Shown: positions 31,895 through 42,196 of the stretch, piece by piece
How positions within the stretch are numbered: the first letter of the stretch is position 1
Layout: the number at the start of each line of letters is the position of its first letter
DNA from: Nannocystis pusilla
GTDB lineage: Bacteria; Myxococcota_A; Polyangia; Nannocystales; Nannocystaceae
Assembly (NCBI RefSeq): GCF_020073745.1
Contig: NZ_JAIRAU010000001.1
Coordinates: forward strand, 1,312,501-1,376,500
Reading direction: 5' to 3'
Length of the DNA: 64,000 nucleotides
Notes under the pieces: generated by a model
Database searches by the model: none
What the model was told of the DNA's origin: nothing
The model's input: only the letters and a program-made list of their open reading frames with translations
Program-made: the position numbers and the translations under genes

Positions 31895-33208
31895 TCAGCG
31901 GCGGCGGACCACCGGGACGCCGCCCCTGGGGCCGATCGTGGCGGCGCGCACGGACGTCCGCGCGGGCGCGGCGGTGAGCTCGAGCTCGAACTCGAGGATC
32001 ACGGTCGCCAACACGATCTTCATCTCGTGCAGGGCGAAGGCGGCGCCGAGGCAGCGCCGCGCGCCGCCGCCGAACGGCAGGTACTCGTACGGCGACGGCT
32101 GCTTGCCGGCGAGGAACCGCTGCGGGCGGAACGCGGTGGCCTGCGGGTAGCGCTCCTCGCGGAGGTGCGCGAGCAGCAGGCAGGCCCCGAGGCCGACGCC
32201 CTCCGGCAGCACGTGTCCGCCGACCTCGAACGGCCGCAGCAGCTTGCGCGTGACCAGCGGGATCAACGGATGCAGGCGCAGGGTCTCCGCGCACACGGCG
32301 TCGAGCAGCGGCGACCCGGCGAGGCGATCGGGGTCGACGCCGATCGGCCTCAGCTCCTCGCGCAGCTGCCCGAGCAGCTCGGGCTGGCGCAGCAGCTCGT
32401 CGACCGCCCAGGTCAGCGCGGTCGCGGTGGTCTCATGGCCCGCGATCACCATCGTGAACAGCTGCTCGACGATCTCCTGCTCGTCCATCGCCGCCCCGGA
32501 CTCGTCGCGCGCGGCGACCAGCAGGCTCAGGATGTCGTCGCCCGGACGCGCAGGGTCGCGGGCGGCGATCTCCTGGCGGAGGAGGTCGTGCACGCCGGTC
32601 AGCAGGCGGCGGAACCTGGCCCACGGGCCCCAGCCGCCGAACTCGCGCTGCAGCGAGGTGAAGGTGGCGAGCAGCGGGCCGAACGCGGCGATCGATTCGC
32701 GCACGCCGCGGCGGCAGGCGGCGATCCGCTCGCCCGTGGCGACGCCGAAGATCGTGCGGATGATGACCTCCAGCGAGATGTCCCGAAAGACATCTTCGAC
32801 CGGGAACGTGCGGCCGAGCGGCCGCCCAGCCAGGTGGGCGTGCGAGCTGTCGCGCATGGTGGCGCCGTAGGCCCGCATGCGCGCGCCGTGGAAGGGCGGC
32901 TGCATCAGCTTGCGCGCGCGCCGGTGCGCTGCCCCGTGCTGGATGAGGATCGAGCCGCGCCCGAGCACCGGGGCCATGGCGTCGGCGGCGAGCGGGGCGA
33001 AGGTGTCGGGCTCGGCGGCGAAGATGGTCCGGATGGCCTCGGGCGCGGCGGCGACCACGATCGGGCCGGTGAGGCTCGGAATGGTGAACAGGTCGCCGTG
33101 ACGCCGACCGAGGTCGACGATCGACCCGACCGGGTCGCGGAGGTAGCGGAGAGTCTGCCAGAACTTGCTCTTCGGCCCGTCGGGGAGTCGATGCGTGCGC
33201 TCGTCCAT
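31895..33208 (-). CDS. Cytochrome P450
   Basis: 437 residues. Heme-thiolate signature FGGGARRCLGAAF with ligand C386, I-helix AGHETTA (256-262), and ExxR E308-TLR. It resembles bacterial class CYP110/CYP102-like fatty-acid or terpenoid hydroxylases in overall pattern, but the substrate cannot be inferred. No redox partner lies beside it. A CATG-14 hairpin falls inside the gene and encodes EDVFRDISLE (about 138-147) without disturbing the fold pattern. A GTG one codon upstream (33211) is an alternative start. Confidence 0.92.
   Translation of the reverse strand: MDERTHRLPDGPKSKFWQTLRYLRDPVGSIVDLGRRHGDLFTIPSLTGPIVVAAAPEAIRTIFAAEPDTFAPLAADAMAPVLGRGSILIQHGAAHRRARKLMQPPFHGARMRAYGATMRDSSHAHLAGRPLGRTFPVEDVFRDISLEVIIRTIFGVATGERIAACRRGVRESIAAFGPLLATFTSLQREFGGWGPWARFRRLLTGVHDLLRQEIAARDPARPGDDILSLLVAARDESGAAMDEQEIVEQLFTMVIAGHETTATALTWAVDELLRQPELLGQLREELRPIGVDPDRLAGSPLLDAVCAETLRLHPLIPLVTRKLLRPFEVGGHVLPEGVGLGACLLLAHLREERYPQATAFRPQRFLAGKQPSPYEYLPFGGGARRCLGAAFALHEMKIVLATVILEFELELTAAPARTSVRAATIGPRGGVPVVRRR
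32774..32797 (-). repeat. CATG-14 hairpin repeat inside the P450 gene
   Basis: GATG at 32777 and CATC at 32791. The outer pair is G-C where other copies have C-G, so complementarity is kept. On the sense strand of the gene the stem closes with a T-G pair around TTCG. Confidence 0.6.
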
Positions 33209-33371
33209 CACCCGTGGGAGTGTGGCCCGAAAGCGAGGCCCGGGCGAGCGGGCGTGAGGACCAGCGCGGCCTGCGGCGGTGGGGGCCCGTGTGGACGTGA
33301 TGCGAAACAGTGAACCGGAGGTCCGAGCATTGCCTGTCCTTCGCCGCGAACATCGTCCCCGCGGATTCGCA

Positions 33372-33827
33372 TCATAAGGGCGGCGGGACGTCTCCTCGCA
33401 CCCGCGGTTCGACCTCGGGAGAGCGCGTGACGAGGCAGGCGAGCCGATCGATACGATCGGCGAACTCGAGCGCCTGGCGGACGTCGGCGGCCCCGCCCTT
33501 GACGGTGCGGGAGATCTTGCGACCGTCGCCGTACACGGTGAACACGACCTCGCGGGTCATGAAATAGGCGAGGACGAGGGCGCCGGCGAGGAGCGAGCCG
33601 ACCTCGACGTGCCGTGAGGCGAGCCCGCCGACGCCGACGACCGCCGCCGCGACGATGAAGATCGCATGGGCGGACTTCGATACGCTCGTTCCATTGACGG
33701 TGTGTAGGAGGATCGAGCGCGAACCGGAGATGTCGCTGTCACCCTGAAGCACGCGATGGGTGGTGAGACTCACCGAGTTCCAGTTGCAGAGCTCGTGTTC
33801 ATTGGGGAAAGTTCGTCGTACGGCCAT
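33372..33827 (-). CDS. Small membrane protein, possibly PH-like
   Basis: 151 residues. The N-terminal beta-rich part (NSVSLTTHRVLQGDSDISGS) is followed by two transmembrane segments (about 56-72 and 78-97) and a soluble end (FTVYGDGRKISRTVKGGAADVRQALEFADRIDRL). The order resembles small bacterial PH-domain membrane proteins, but the family is uncertain. The start at 33827 is supported by TATCGT at 33834-33839 (minus strand), six bases upstream. The longer open frame to 34223 overlaps the divergent RDD gene and was rejected. Confidence 0.62.
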   Translation of the reverse strand: MAVRRTFPNEHELCNWNSVSLTTHRVLQGDSDISGSRSILLHTVNGTSVSKSAHAIFIVAAAVVGVGGLASRHVEVGSLLAGALVLAYFMTREVVFTVYGDGRKISRTVKGGAADVRQALEFADRIDRLACLVTRSPEVEPRVRGDVPPPL

Positions 33828-33833
33828 GACACG

Positions 33834-33839
33834 ACGATA
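33834..33839 (-). promoter_or_regulatory. -10 box for a probable leaderless transcript
   Basis: TATCGT, six bases before the ATG at 33827; no Shine-Dalgarno sequence. Confidence 0.5.
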
Positions 33840-33938
33840 ACCGATCATGGGCGAGCCCGCGCGTCTCGCAAGTGGGGGCGGCGCCCCCCTCCGCGGAGAG
33901 ACCTCTCTCGGGCGTTGCGAGGGCGTCGGAACGCGCGC

Positions 33939-33944
33939 TATCCT
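33939..33944 (+). promoter_or_regulatory. -10 box for a probable leaderless transcript
   Basis: TATCCT, six bases before the ATG at 33951, within CGCTATCCTCG; no Shine-Dalgarno sequence. Confidence 0.55.
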
Positions 33945-33950
33945 CGCGCG

Positions 33951-34634
33951 ATGAGTGAACGACCGGTGGGCGGGCGTGTCCCGTGCCCGAAGTGTAGCGG
34001 GTTGAATCCGGAGATAGCGAAGTTCTGCAATCGTTGCGGGGCCGAATTGAGCGGGGCGGGGGCAGCGGCTCCGGCTTCGCCGGGGAATGCGGTCGGCCGG
34101 AAGATATGTCCCGGCTGTCATCGATTCAATGCGGCGGCCGCGGTCTACTGTGCCGATTGCGGGGTGGCGTTGCCGGCCCACGCCAGCGTGCCGCTGTTCG
34201 GCGGTCCGGCAGGTTTCTGGCACCGAACCGCGGCGTTCGTGATCGACGGAGTGTTGCTGGCGGCGGTCGTCTATTTCGTGGCCCAGCGGCTCGGCCTGCC
34301 CGATGTCGACTACGAGCGACTGCCGCTCAAGGAGGCGCTCAAGCGCGACCTACCCGCGAACTTGTTGACGGGCGCGGTCACGTCCATCTATGCGATGATC
34401 ATGGTGGGCACCTGGGGCGGCACGGTCGGCAAGCTGCTGCTCGGGCTGCGGGTCGTCCGTCACGGCGACGGCGGCAAGGTGCCGTACGGGCTCGCGCTCG
34501 GGCGCTCGCTGGCCGAGGTCCTGTCGCTCCTGCCGCTCGGGCTCGGCTATCTGTGGGTCGCCCTGACGCCGGCCAAGCGGGCCTGGCACGACTATCTGTG
34601 CGACACCCGGGTGGTCCGCGTGCGGCCGGAATGA
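33951..34634 (+). CDS. Double zinc ribbon-RDD family membrane protein
   Basis: 227 residues. Two zinc ribbons at the N-terminus (CPKC...CNRC at about 12-33 and CPGC...CADC at about 53-74) precede an RDD domain. That domain has GFWHRTAAFVIDGVLLAAVVYF (R and D of the family signature), a second helix, GGTVGKLLLGLRVV, and a last helix LAEVLSLLPLGLGYLWV. RDD proteins are poorly characterised; some act in ion transport. The gene is followed 13 nt later by the PrsW-like gene, which carries its zinc ribbons at the other end. Confidence 0.88.
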   Translation: MSERPVGGRVPCPKCSGLNPEIAKFCNRCGAELSGAGAAAPASPGNAVGRKICPGCHRFNAAAAVYCADCGVALPAHASVPLFGGPAGFWHRTAAFVIDGVLLAAVVYFVAQRLGLPDVDYERLPLKEALKRDLPANLLTGAVTSIYAMIMVGTWGGTVGKLLLGLRVVRHGDGGKVPYGLALGRSLAEVLSLLPLGLGYLWVALTPAKRAWHDYLCDTRVVRVRPE

Positions 34635-34647
34635 GGAGACTGGCGCC

Positions 34648-35511
34648 GTGCACCCGCTGACTTTCGTCCTGCTCGGGTTCGCCCCGGGCTTCTTCTGGTT
34701 GGGGATGGTGGTCCGGAGCAATCGCCAGCGCCCCGACCCCGTCGCGCTGGTCCTGCGGACATTCCTGCTCGGGGCCGTGGTGGCGCTGCCGATCGGGTTC
34801 GTCGGCCAGGTCGTCGGCGGCGAGGTGTCGATCCGCCCGGGGATGAGCGCGAGCGAGGCGGCGTTCGTCGCGTTCGTGCTCGCCGGGCTGATCGAGGAGC
34901 TGGGCAAGTTCCTGGTCGTACGCCTCAGCCTTTATGATTCACCGTACTTCGACGAGCCGCTGCGCGGCATGGTCTACTCCGGGGCGGTGGCGCTCGGGTT
35001 CGCGTCGCTCGAGAACGTCCTCTACATGGTGGGACACGGCTCCGAGGTGTTGGGGGTGCGCGCGCTGACGGCGACCCTCGGGCACGTGTTCTTCTCGGCG
35101 CTGTGGGGCTACGGCCTCGGCGCCGACCGGCGGGCCAAGCTGCGCGGCGAGCCGTCTCGCGGCTACGCGTTCCTCGGTCTGCTCGGCGCGCTCGCAGCCC
35201 ACGGCCTCTACGACTTCGGCCTGTTCACCGACGACTTCGGCCTCGCCATCGTGGTATTCGTGGTGTGCGGTGCGGCGTCCGTGCGATTGCTGGTGGTCGC
35301 CAATCGCAAGTCGATGCACGCGGGGCGCACCGCCGCGCCGTTCGTCGAATGCGCCAAGTGTCGCGCGCCCTCGGCCGTTCGCGCCAGGTTCTGCTCCGCC
35401 TGCGGCGTGGCCCACGTCCGCGGGCTCGAGCGCCGCTGCGGCGGCTGCAAGGCCCCGCTCGTCGCCAATCCGGCGTACTGCCCGGGCTGCGGGGTGCGCG
35501 TGGCGTCGTAG
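34648..35511 (+). CDS. PrsW-family membrane protease with C-terminal zinc ribbons
   Basis: 287 residues from a GTG with GAGGAG upstream. Seven or eight hydrophobic helices occupy about 1-225. Family residues are the paired acidic motif GLIEELGKFLVV, SLENVLYMVGHG and LGHVFFSALWGYGLG, plus a His near AAHGLYDFG. The C-terminal 55 residues hold two zinc ribbons (CAKC...CSAC and CGGC...CPGC). PrsW of Bacillus cuts an anti-sigma factor; what is cut here is unknown. It is probably in an operon with the preceding RDD protein. Confidence 0.88.
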   Translation: MHPLTFVLLGFAPGFFWLGMVVRSNRQRPDPVALVLRTFLLGAVVALPIGFVGQVVGGEVSIRPGMSASEAAFVAFVLAGLIEELGKFLVVRLSLYDSPYFDEPLRGMVYSGAVALGFASLENVLYMVGHGSEVLGVRALTATLGHVFFSALWGYGLGADRRAKLRGEPSRGYAFLGLLGALAAHGLYDFGLFTDDFGLAIVVFVVCGAASVRLLVVANRKSMHAGRTAAPFVECAKCRAPSAVRARFCSACGVAHVRGLERRCGGCKAPLVANPAYCPGCGVRVAS

Positions 35512-35579
35512 GTGTTCGCCGGACGCGATACCCAAATGGTATTGGACCGCGGCCGTCATCCCGGCGCACCCTGGCGGGC

Positions 35580-36341
35580 ATGTCGGTGACGATCTACGGG
35601 CCGCGCGAGATCGCGGCGATCGAGCGCGCGGGGGCGGCTGCGGCGGCGACCCTGGCGTATGTGGGGGGGCGGCTGCGTGCGGGGGTGACGACGGCGGAGA
35701 TCGACGGTTGGGTCCGCGAGGACACGGCGCGGCGCGGGGGACGTCCGAGTCAGCTCGGGTACCGCGGCGCGGGGCCGGGGCCGTTCCCGGCGAGCGTGTG
35801 CACGAGCCGCAACGAGGTTGTATGCCACGGGGTCCCGCGGGCCGACGTGGTGCTGCAGGACGGCGACATCGTCAACGTCGACGTGACGACCGAGCTCGAC
35901 GGGTTCCACGGCGACACGTCGGCGACGTTCTGCATCGGCGCGGTGTCGGAAACGGCGCGGCAGCTGGTGACGACCACGCGGGCGGCGCGCGACGCCGGGA
36001 TCGCGGCGGTGCGGCCGGGGGCGCGGCTCGGGGACATCGGTGCCGCGATCGTCGAGGTGGCGCGGCGGGCCGGGTACGGGGTGGTCAGCGACTTCGGCGG
36101 CCACGGGATCGGCCGCCACATGCACGAGCCGCCGCACATCGCCCACGTCGGCCGCGCCGGCACGGGGCTGCGGCTGCGCCCGGGGATGGTGTTCACGATC
36201 GAGCCGATGCTGACCCTCGGGACAGCCGAGATCGAGGTCCTCGGCGACGGCTGGACGGTCGTCACCGCCGACCGCAAGTGGAGCGCGCAGTTCGAGCACA
36301 CCGTGTGCGTGACCGAGGACGGGGCGCGCGTACTGACGTGA
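35580..36341 (+). CDS. map: Methionine aminopeptidase, type I
   Basis: 253 residues. It removes the initiator Met from nascent proteins. All metal ligands are present: D101 and D112 (NVDVTT and HGDTSA), H175 (GGHGIG), E208 (IEPM) and E239 (FEHT), with substrate His H83 in VCHGVP. The length is that of the minimal type Ia form. It lies 68 nt after the PrsW-like gene and is followed by two hairpin-repeat pairs. Confidence 0.95.
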   Translation: MSVTIYGPREIAAIERAGAAAAATLAYVGGRLRAGVTTAEIDGWVREDTARRGGRPSQLGYRGAGPGPFPASVCTSRNEVVCHGVPRADVVLQDGDIVNVDVTTELDGFHGDTSATFCIGAVSETARQLVTTTRAARDAGIAAVRPGARLGDIGAAIVEVARRAGYGVVSDFGGHGIGRHMHEPPHIAHVGRAGTGLRLRPGMVFTIEPMLTLGTAEIEVLGDGWTVVTADRKWSAQFEHTVCVTEDGARVLT

Positions 36342-36347
36342 CCCGGC

Positions 36348-36408
36348 GGGCATGTTCGAAGAGACATGCCTTGAATGGACGGGAGGACGTGCTCCCGGGG
36401 GCATGTCC
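36348..36408 (+). repeat. CATG-14 hairpin repeats, two pairs
   Basis: First pair CATG at 36351 and 36365; second pair CGTG at 36388 and CATG at 36402, each 14 bases apart. The second stem is complete if T-G wobbles are allowed. It starts 7 nt after the map stop. Confidence 0.8.
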
Positions 36409-36454
36409 TCGAAGGCAGGAGATCCGCGCGGCGCGGCAGGACCGACGCGCCGCG

Positions 36455-37615
<1,161 letters not shown>

Positions 37616-37675
37616 GTCGAACAAAGGGTGGCACTGCTCGCCGCGGACGCATAAGCCCGGCGGGCGTGCGATGGC

Positions 37676-38455
37676 TCATCGCTGCGGCTGCACAATGGGC
37701 TCGTGAGTCGTGTCGCCGGGCGCCTCGCGCGTCGACTCTGCCAGCCTGGCGCGCACGTAGGCGTCGTAGTCGCCGCGCATCGGCAGCGCGAGGTCCGGGG
37801 AGATCCGCGGGCGCTCGTCGCCGATGTGCACCCACACGAGGCCGACGCCGCGGCGCTGCCAGAGCGGCAGATCGGCGAAGTTGGTGCCGCTGCGGAACAG
37901 GAGTTCGTGGCGGCCCTCGGGGCCGAGGCCGGCGAGCGCGGCGGTCGCTTCGCCCTCGCTGCGACCGGCGGCGCGCAGCGCCCAGTAGCAGTGGGCGCCG
38001 AGGCAGTTGCGGGCGGCGTCGTCGGCTCGCCAGCGGAAGTACTCGACGACGCGATCGACATCGGGCAGCTCGGCGACGCGGCAGTCGAAGCACACCGGCT
38101 CGCCGAGCAGCAGGCTGAACTTGGCGCTCGCCTCTCCGGCGAGGATCGAGTGGTACTTGCGCAGCAGGCGGCCGAACGCGCGCTCGCGCGGGTGGAACAG
38201 CAGCGAGATCTCGTCGCTCTGCGTGTAGCCGTAGACGACCGAGAAGCCGCACTGCATGAGGTGGCGGCAGGTGTCGATCATCATGTCGCGCACGCGGACG
38301 TCGAACGGCCGCTCGAGCCCGGGCATGCGCTCCTTCGTCAGCCTGCTGAAGCCGCGGCCGTCGAGCCGCGCGACCATGTGGAAGCCCGGCGGGACGCGGC
38401 GGTCGCCGGCGGTCTCGAACGGCCGCAGGCGCGCGGACAGGTCGTCAGACTTCAT
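37676..38455 (-). CDS. Thg1-like protein (3'-5' tRNA polymerase)
   Basis: 259 residues. Family signatures are RLDGRGFSRLTK with D32 and YGYTQSDEISLLF with D81-E82, the two metal-binding Asp positions of the reverse polymerase. Bacterial Thg1-like proteins, including the one from Myxococcus xanthus, repair 5'-truncated tRNAs by templated 3'-5' addition. Its start overlaps the end of a 34-codon ORF by 11 nt, and that ORF overlaps the DUF1338 gene, implying coupled translation of all three. Confidence 0.9.
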   Translation of the reverse strand: MKSDDLSARLRPFETAGDRRVPPGFHMVARLDGRGFSRLTKERMPGLERPFDVRVRDMMIDTCRHLMQCGFSVVYGYTQSDEISLLFHPRERAFGRLLRKYHSILAGEASAKFSLLLGEPVCFDCRVAELPDVDRVVEYFRWRADDAARNCLGAHCYWALRAAGRSEGEATAALAGLGPEGRHELLFRSGTNFADLPLWQRRGVGLVWVHIGDERPRISPDLALPMRGDYDAYVRARLAESTREAPGDTTHEPIVQPQR

Positions 38456-38549
38456 CGCGCCAGCCCTCCGCGACGAGCTCGCCGGCCTCGTCGATGCGCA
38501 CGTGATGGAGGGCGAAGAGCACGAGCTCGGGCGGCGGTGCGGCGGTCAT
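38445..38549 (-). CDS. Small 34-residue ORF between DUF1338 and Thg1-like genes
   Basis: ATG overlaps the DUF1338 stop (ATGA) and the stop lies 11 nt inside the Thg1-like gene. The product, MTAAPPPELVLFALHHVRID followed by a short acidic tail, has no motif I recognise. The tight double overlap and the ORF's filling of the gap argue for real translation; the function may simply be coupling. Confidence 0.5.
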   Translation of the reverse strand: MTAAPPPELVLFALHHVRIDEAGELVAEGWRDEV

Positions 38550-39367
38550 GATCGGGACCCCCGCTGGTCGGTGCTCTCGAAGATCTTGTCGGCCGAGCCC
38601 TCGATGAAGCCGCGGAACGGCCGACCGTCGGGGCCGGGCCAGCGGCGCGCGAACTCGTAGTAACAGCCCGGCACCGCGGCGACGCCGTCGCTGAAGGCGA
38701 CGTCGACGAGGTCGGCGAGGGTCGACGACTGCTCGAGGCCCTGCGCCGGCGAGCCCTTGATCTCGCCGCCGGCGTCGTTCAGGCGCAGGCCGTGGCCCTT
38801 GAGGAAGTCGTTCAGGCGCGCGAGGTCGCCGAGCCGCGCGAGCGCGTCGACCGAGACGGTGAAGTGGTTGGCCCGCCAGCCGAACGCGGCCAGCCAGCCG
38901 GCGTACTCGCTCTCGCGCCGCAGCGCCTCGGCGGCGGCCCTGGTGAGCTGCCACGGCCGGCCGCGCGCGCACAGGTCTGGCGCATCGAACATGTCCTCGG
39001 GGACCTGTGCGATGAGACCGGCGACCGCGGCCCGCAGCGCGGGCGAGCACTCGGCCAGGACCAGCTCGCTGATGAACACGAGCGGGAGGCCGGGGTCGTC
39101 GTGGGCGAAGTGACGGGCGACGAGGCGCTTCTCGGCGAAGCGGTAGGCGCCGGCGGGGCGGTAGCCGGCGCGCACGAACGGGCGCGCGAGCACGTCGATG
39201 CCGCAGCGCGGATCGCCCCAGGTGCGCAGGGCGAGGTGGTCGTGGACGACGACCTCGCCGGCATCGGCCAGGAGCGCGTGGATCCGGGCGACCTGCGGGT
39301 TATGCCCGGCGTAGTCGCGCCACAGGCGGGCGAGGATGTCGTGGAGCTCCCGGATCGCGCCGTCCAT
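38546..39367 (-). CDS. DUF1338 protein, 2-oxoadipate dioxygenase/decarboxylase (HglS)-like
   Basis: 273 residues. Metal-ligand-like residues H44 (VVHDHLALRT), H168 (RANHFTVSVD) and E238 (GCYYEFARR) are spaced as in HglS-type enzymes, which convert 2-oxoadipate to 2-hydroxyglutarate in D-lysine catabolism with Fe(II). The C-terminal FRGFIEGSADKIFES is characteristic. Plant and bacterial relatives differ in substrate, so activity is inferred. TATCCT sits seven bases before the ATG. A hairpin repeat encodes AQVPEDMFDA. Confidence 0.85.
   Translation of the reverse strand: MDGAIRELHDILARLWRDYAGHNPQVARIHALLADAGEVVVHDHLALRTWGDPRCGIDVLARPFVRAGYRPAGAYRFAEKRLVARHFAHDDPGLPLVFISELVLAECSPALRAAVAGLIAQVPEDMFDAPDLCARGRPWQLTRAAAEALRRESEYAGWLAAFGWRANHFTVSVDALARLGDLARLNDFLKGHGLRLNDAGGEIKGSPAQGLEQSSTLADLVDVAFSDGVAAVPGCYYEFARRWPGPDGRPFRGFIEGSADKIFESTDQRGSRS
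38987..39010 (-). repeat. CATG-14 hairpin repeat inside the DUF1338 gene
   Basis: CATG at 38990 and CCTG at 39004, arms TGTCC and GGAC around TCGG. Confidence 0.6.
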
Positions 39368-39374
39368 GGCGGGC

Positions 39375-39380
39375 AGGATA
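39375..39380 (-). promoter_or_regulatory. -10 box for a probable leaderless transcript
   Basis: TATCCT on the minus strand, seven bases before the DUF1338 ATG, within GCGCTATCCTGCC. Confidence 0.5.
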
Positions 39381-39422
39381 GCGCTTGCGGCGGCGTCGCG
39401 GACGCGCCAAAGTTCGCGGCGC

Positions 39423-40355
39423 GTGGACCTCCGATCGTTCAAGCTCCACCGGCCCGATCAACACGTGCGCGCCGTCGTCGTCGGCGCGCGCGGCGAGCAA
39501 GGGCGCGACCTCGAGGGCCCGGCCTACGCGCGCGTCGACGCGGTCGCCGGGCCGATGTGGGCGGCGTTCGAGCGCCACGCCGGCAGCCCCGTGCGCGCGG
39601 TCGCGGTCGACGCGTTCGCGCGCCACGCGACGCTGTCGCTGGCCGACGCCAGGCGGCCCGGGCTGAAGCTGCCAGGCTCGGAGTTCGAGGCGTTCGTCGA
39701 CGTCGTCGCCCCGGTGGCCCGGACGATCCGCGGCGAGCTGATCGCGCGCGCGCCCGACGTGCCCGGCGCCGGGCCCGGTGAGGCCAGGTTCTGGGACCCG
39801 ATGTTCGCCGCCGACACCGGCGGCTGGGAGCTCGGACGGGCCGCGCCGCCGCTCGTGACATGGTTCTCGGAGCATGTCCCGAAGGGCATGCACGCGCTGG
39901 TGCCCGGGTGCGGCCGCGGCCACGAGGCGCGCCTCCTCGCCGCGCTCGAGGCGACGGTGACGGCGATCGACCTGGCGCCGACGGCGATCGCGCAGGCCCA
40001 GGCGATGACGCCGCCCGGCCTGCCGATCACGTTCGCGGTGCAGGACCTGTTCACGCGCATCGGTCAGCCGCCCGCGTTCGACCTGGTGGTCGAGCACACC
40101 TGCTTCTGCGCGATCGACCCGGCCCGCCGCGACGACTACGTGACGGCGGTGGCCGACGCGCTGCAGCCCAGAGGGACGCTGGTCGGGCTGTTCTACGCCC
40201 ACGGCCGCCCGGGCGGCCCGCCGTTCACGACCGACCGCGCCGAGGTCGAGCGGCGCTTCGCGCGGCGCTTCGCCATCGAGCAGCTCGAGGTGGCACAAGG
40301 CTCGACGCTGATCCGCCACCGCCAGGAGCTGTTCGCGGTGATGCGCCGCCGCTGA
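39423..40355 (+). CDS. TPMT-like SAM-dependent methyltransferase with an extra N-terminal domain
   Basis: 310 residues from a GTG. The C-terminal part follows the thiopurine methyltransferase pattern: FWDPMFAADTGGWELGRAAP (from 123), SAM-binding VPGCGRGHEARLLA (160-173), AIDLAPTAIAQAQ, then VVEHTCFCAID. The first 100 residues are a separate domain I do not recognise (HVRAVVVGARGEQGRDLEGP). A three-unit hairpin array lies in frame within VTWFSEHVPKGMHAL. Likely methylates a small toxic thiol, halide or metalloid; substrate unknown. Confidence 0.8.
   Translation: MDLRSFKLHRPDQHVRAVVVGARGEQGRDLEGPAYARVDAVAGPMWAAFERHAGSPVRAVAVDAFARHATLSLADARRPGLKLPGSEFEAFVDVVAPVARTIRGELIARAPDVPGAGPGEARFWDPMFAADTGGWELGRAAPPLVTWFSEHVPKGMHALVPGCGRGHEARLLAALEATVTAIDLAPTAIAQAQAMTPPGLPITFAVQDLFTRIGQPPAFDLVVEHTCFCAIDPARRDDYVTAVADALQPRGTLVGLFYAHGRPGGPPFTTDRAEVERRFARRFAIEQLEVAQGSTLIRHRQELFAVMRRR
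39856..39893 (+). repeat. CATG-14 hairpin array inside the methyltransferase gene, 3 units
   Basis: CATG at 39859, 39873 and 39887, exact 14-base period; three units total 42 bases, which keeps frame. Confidence 0.75.
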
Positions 40356-40433
40356 GCGTCACGCACGCTCGTCCTCCATGGACATAACGAGCACCCGGAG
40401 GCTCTTTCGGGTCATTGTCCTTACGAACGATAC

Positions 40434-40916
40434 TTATCGGCCTGCGGCCATGTCGCCGCGCAGGATCATGCAGGTGCTGGCGAGGCGGGCGACCAGGCTC
40501 TGTTTGTCGTCGACGACGTCGCACTCGATGTAGCAGATCGTGCGGGTGCGCTTGACGATCCGCGCGTTGGCGGTGAGGAGGGCGTTCCACACCGGTTTAA
40601 AATAGTTGGCCTTGAGCTCGAGGGTGGTGAACGATGCGCCGCGCTCGAGGATCGAGCCGACAGCGGTGCCCATGGCGAGGTCGGCGAGGTCGCAGAGGAT
40701 CCCGCCGTGCATGGTGCCCATGGGGTTGCCGTGGCGCTCGGGGTCGGCCTGCAGTTCGGCGACGGCGACGCCGTCCTCGGCGCGGATCATGCGAATGCCG
40801 ACGAGCCGGGCGATCGGCGGGTGCGGGAGCTCCCCGGCCATCACCCGCGCGAACCACTCGCGCGGGTGAATGACGGGGGTCTCGCTCTTCTCGGGTGGCG
40901 GTGCGGCGGTGGTCAT
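40434..40916 (-). CDS. PaaI-type hotdog-fold thioesterase
   Basis: 160 residues. The hotdog signature GTMHGGILCDLADLAMGTAV contains the HGG and D/E-type catalytic region of PaaI/DUF4442 thioesterases; the SFTTLELKANYFKPV strand follows. It hydrolyses an acyl-CoA, probably for CoA recycling. It lies 19 nt downstream of the thiolase, in the TetR-thiolase-thioesterase operon. Confidence 0.88.
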   Translation of the reverse strand: MTTAAPPPEKSETPVIHPREWFARVMAGELPHPPIARLVGIRMIRAEDGVAVAELQADPERHGNPMGTMHGGILCDLADLAMGTAVGSILERGASFTTLELKANYFKPVWNALLTANARIVKRTRTICYIECDVVDDKQSLVARLASTCMILRGDMAAGR

Positions 40917-40935
40917 GAGCGCGACTCCTGTGATC

Positions 40936-42171
<1,236 letters not shown>

Positions 42172-42172
42172 G

Positions 42173-42196
42173 AAACATGTCCTCCGGGACTAATCG
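42173..42196 (+). repeat. CATG-14 hairpin repeat, one good and one decayed unit
   Basis: CATG at 42176; the second unit is GGACTAA at 42190. It fills the gap between the TetR stop and the thiolase start. Confidence 0.5.

Noticed and set aside
33828..34223. N-terminal extension of the small membrane protein at 33372
   Set aside because: It overlaps the divergent zinc-ribbon RDD gene and its promoter; the ATG at 33827 has its own TATCGT box.
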